Shown here one piece after another: positions 61,896 to 64,000 of a stretch of DNA of 64,000 nucleotides. The stretch lies in assembly GCF_032854445.1 (NCBI RefSeq), contig NC_088304.1, positions 18,761,850 through 18,825,849 on the forward strand, in the 5' to 3' direction. Each line of letters opens with the position of its first letter. The stretch's first letter is position 1. The position numbers and the translations under genes are program-made. Origin of the DNA: Liolophura sinensis (lineage: Eukaryota; Mollusca; Polyplacophora; Chitonida; Chitonidae). The notes below the pieces were generated by a model, which ran no database searches, was not told the DNA's origin, and saw only the letters and a list, made by a program, of their open reading frames with translations.

Positions 61896-64000
61896 GCCCA
61901 TTTGGCCACACATTTCCCAAATGACATGGTCGACATCTTCCGAATTTCATTTTGACCCTTCACTAAGTGAAGTTCAAATCATGATCTTGACTTCATTACA
62001 GCAAGTCTGGCAAGTAACCTCACAGAGCCTCTGGAGTAGCACTGCAGTACAACCTGATTTTATGCTTTCTGTCAGGCGCAGAGCATTTACGTACGAAATG
62101 ATTATCATGGGAGAAAATTTCGCAATTGTCGGGCTATCTGACGACAACCTTCGCCAAAATAGCGTCTCCTGGGAGTCTGTTTTGGCGCAGATCCAGTGAA
62201 TTTTAATTTCCGACGTCTCTGATTCGCTGACAAACATGGGAAGAAGATGTGCTCAGTAAATCGCCATAAAACAACAAAGGAAAAATGAACAAATGTTCTG
62301 TGTACTATTATTTAATCATGTTTTGATTAATGTGGTCAAAAACTCCATACATACACCAGATTTATCGGCCTGTGCAAAAAACACCCATACATACACCAGA
62401 TTTATTGGCCTTTGCAAAAACCCCAAAGCATGACAACTCATATTATTTACGTGACAGATGAATGGCAATAATAATATAAATACACCAAGATCACCTCAAC
62501 AAGAGTATTCCTATGTAACATATCCGGACATACTAAATGTAGTGCTCAAACGATTGTATAAGAAAGTCTCTTACATAACGACGTCTGACACATTTGTAAT
62601 CTATGTTACCAAAGATCCGGTGTCACTGAGCACTTCTACACCCCCGGTGCACGCCAGAGGTGAATGAGTATGATGTCAACAAATAGTAAAAGCTTACCTT
62701 AATCAAGAACAACATTCGTTGAACTTAAAAAACCAATCCTTATCACGGCTCCTTAATGAAATGCACGATAGCGGGGATATTCTAACAAGACGTTAAACAA
62801 AGACATGAACACATGTAAAATAATGAGACGAAAGATCGGCGTAAAAAAAAGAGACAAAGAAGAGTATACTATTGACACGTAGACTTGAACCCCAAGAAAA
62901 GGTTTAGTTTATGTAGATAATCGCGAATTTCAAGTATTCCCTTATAACTTGTTAACTGTAAAGACATTGCAAGATATACAGTTAATTACAAGTAATAACT
63001 TGTCAACTGATATTTGTTACGAGATGGAAAAACATTCGTTTGGTTAAAAGCAATAACTTTTGCATTTTGCAAAAGTGTGGCCTGTCCTCGAGTTTGCATT
63101 TAGCACTAACTTATCACTTAACGGTAAAACGAAACTCAAGGACGTCTTTAACAGTTTTGATTGCAGTTGTCATGTACACATATAAGTCATAACAGATATG
63201 CATTTCATTATACGCCAGGAATCGCAGATGATTTTGAACTGCGTGTATGCTAGCCTGTTCCGTACTCCGAGTTAGAAGTCGATGCGATTTGTGGAGACAT
63301 TTACACAAAAAAGGAAAGAACAACGTTGTGATCAACACAACAGCGATCTATGCCTAAAAAGAAATGAGTCAGAAATATACATCTGTTGAGAACTAGTCGT
63401 CAGATTTGACTTAATCCTAAAAGTTAACAGTGGCTAAAATCATGGTGATGAGAATGCCATAAAACCTCTTTGTCTTCTTGGTTAAGTAAAGTAGTATGAA
63501 CTGTTTCTCTCGTATGATGCACACGGTTGAAAATGACACATTTGCATCTTGTACGCTTAATAAAGACAGTCAGTTCTCTTGAGTTCATGGTCTATGTTGT
63601 TAAAGACACTTTTGATGACGTAACGCCTGTGACGTCGACAACCACTGATGCAAATAATGATAAAATACTGATAGATGAGTTGACAGATGCAGATGTTCGG
63701 TTGAAAACAAAACAACCCCATGCGTATGTGAAATTCTCGTAAAGCCACTGCGCTCATCAAGTTAGCTCCCTTCCCATGTCCTTATTATAGACAACGTCTA
63801 GCATAAGGATCACAAATATATGAACATCTGATACAACTGCGCCTGGTGTGAAGAACTGACATACGCTGAATAGGCCCTTCTTGGTAAAGAAAAGTAATCA
63901 GAAAAAATGTTACAAATGTGCTTTGTTTTCAGAACACAACGTGAAGATGACCAAATGACTACTGGAGGTTACTGTTTTGTGCACGTGCGCGACCAAATAC
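61896..64000. other. Right end, no recognisable gene
   Basis: About 2.1 kb. A direct repeat of ACATACACCAGATTTAT with following TGCAAAAA lies near 62350-62420. Short plus-strand frames at 61921-62199, 62458-62667 and 63527-63742 have no known domain; the last two share a vague VIYVTKD/MVYVVKD similarity. Confidence 0.5.

Overview
This is a eukaryotic window: spliced genes with GT-AG introns, TATA boxes, AATAAA signals, non-LTR and Penelope-like retroelements, tRNA-derived SINEs and many minisatellites. An algae-eating marine invertebrate, most likely a mollusc, fits best. The SINE family and a secreted polysaccharide hydrolase resembling agarases and porphyranases point that way, but this is inference and no species is claimed.

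Left part (1-24376): a direct tandem array of three units of about 7.0 kb. Each carries one minus-strand gene for a secreted clan GH-A glycoside hydrolase (GH86-like is my best guess) in three coding exons. Unit 1 is cut by the window edge and its gene has a one-base deletion in exon 1. Unit 2 has a one-base insertion and a one-base deletion in exon 2. Unit 3 reads as an intact 635-residue protein. Each unit also holds a TATA box, a 32-bp minisatellite and SINE fragments. A 6.17-kb LINE (11749-17918) sits in the array between the second and third genes, flanked by a 5-bp target duplication. Its ORF2 carries a 2A-like motif near the N-terminus.

Middle (24377-30279): no gene recognised. It holds two MITE-like elements, short tandem repeats and probably the 3' UTR of the next gene.

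Right-centre (30280-56895): a complete minus-strand SMG6 gene, the PIN-domain endonuclease of nonsense-mediated mRNA decay. I resolved 20 coding exons with consistent phases and a 1552-residue product. Its introns are full of minisatellites. In three introns the repeat unit is a copy of the exon end plus its 5' splice site, so the true donor is followed by arrays of near-identical donors. This is the most unusual pattern in the window.

Right end (56896-64000): SMG6 5' flank, a 5'-truncated Penelope-like element with a GIY-YIG domain, a 40-bp minisatellite of about 1.5 kb, a SINE with target-site duplications, and about 2 kb with nothing recognisable.
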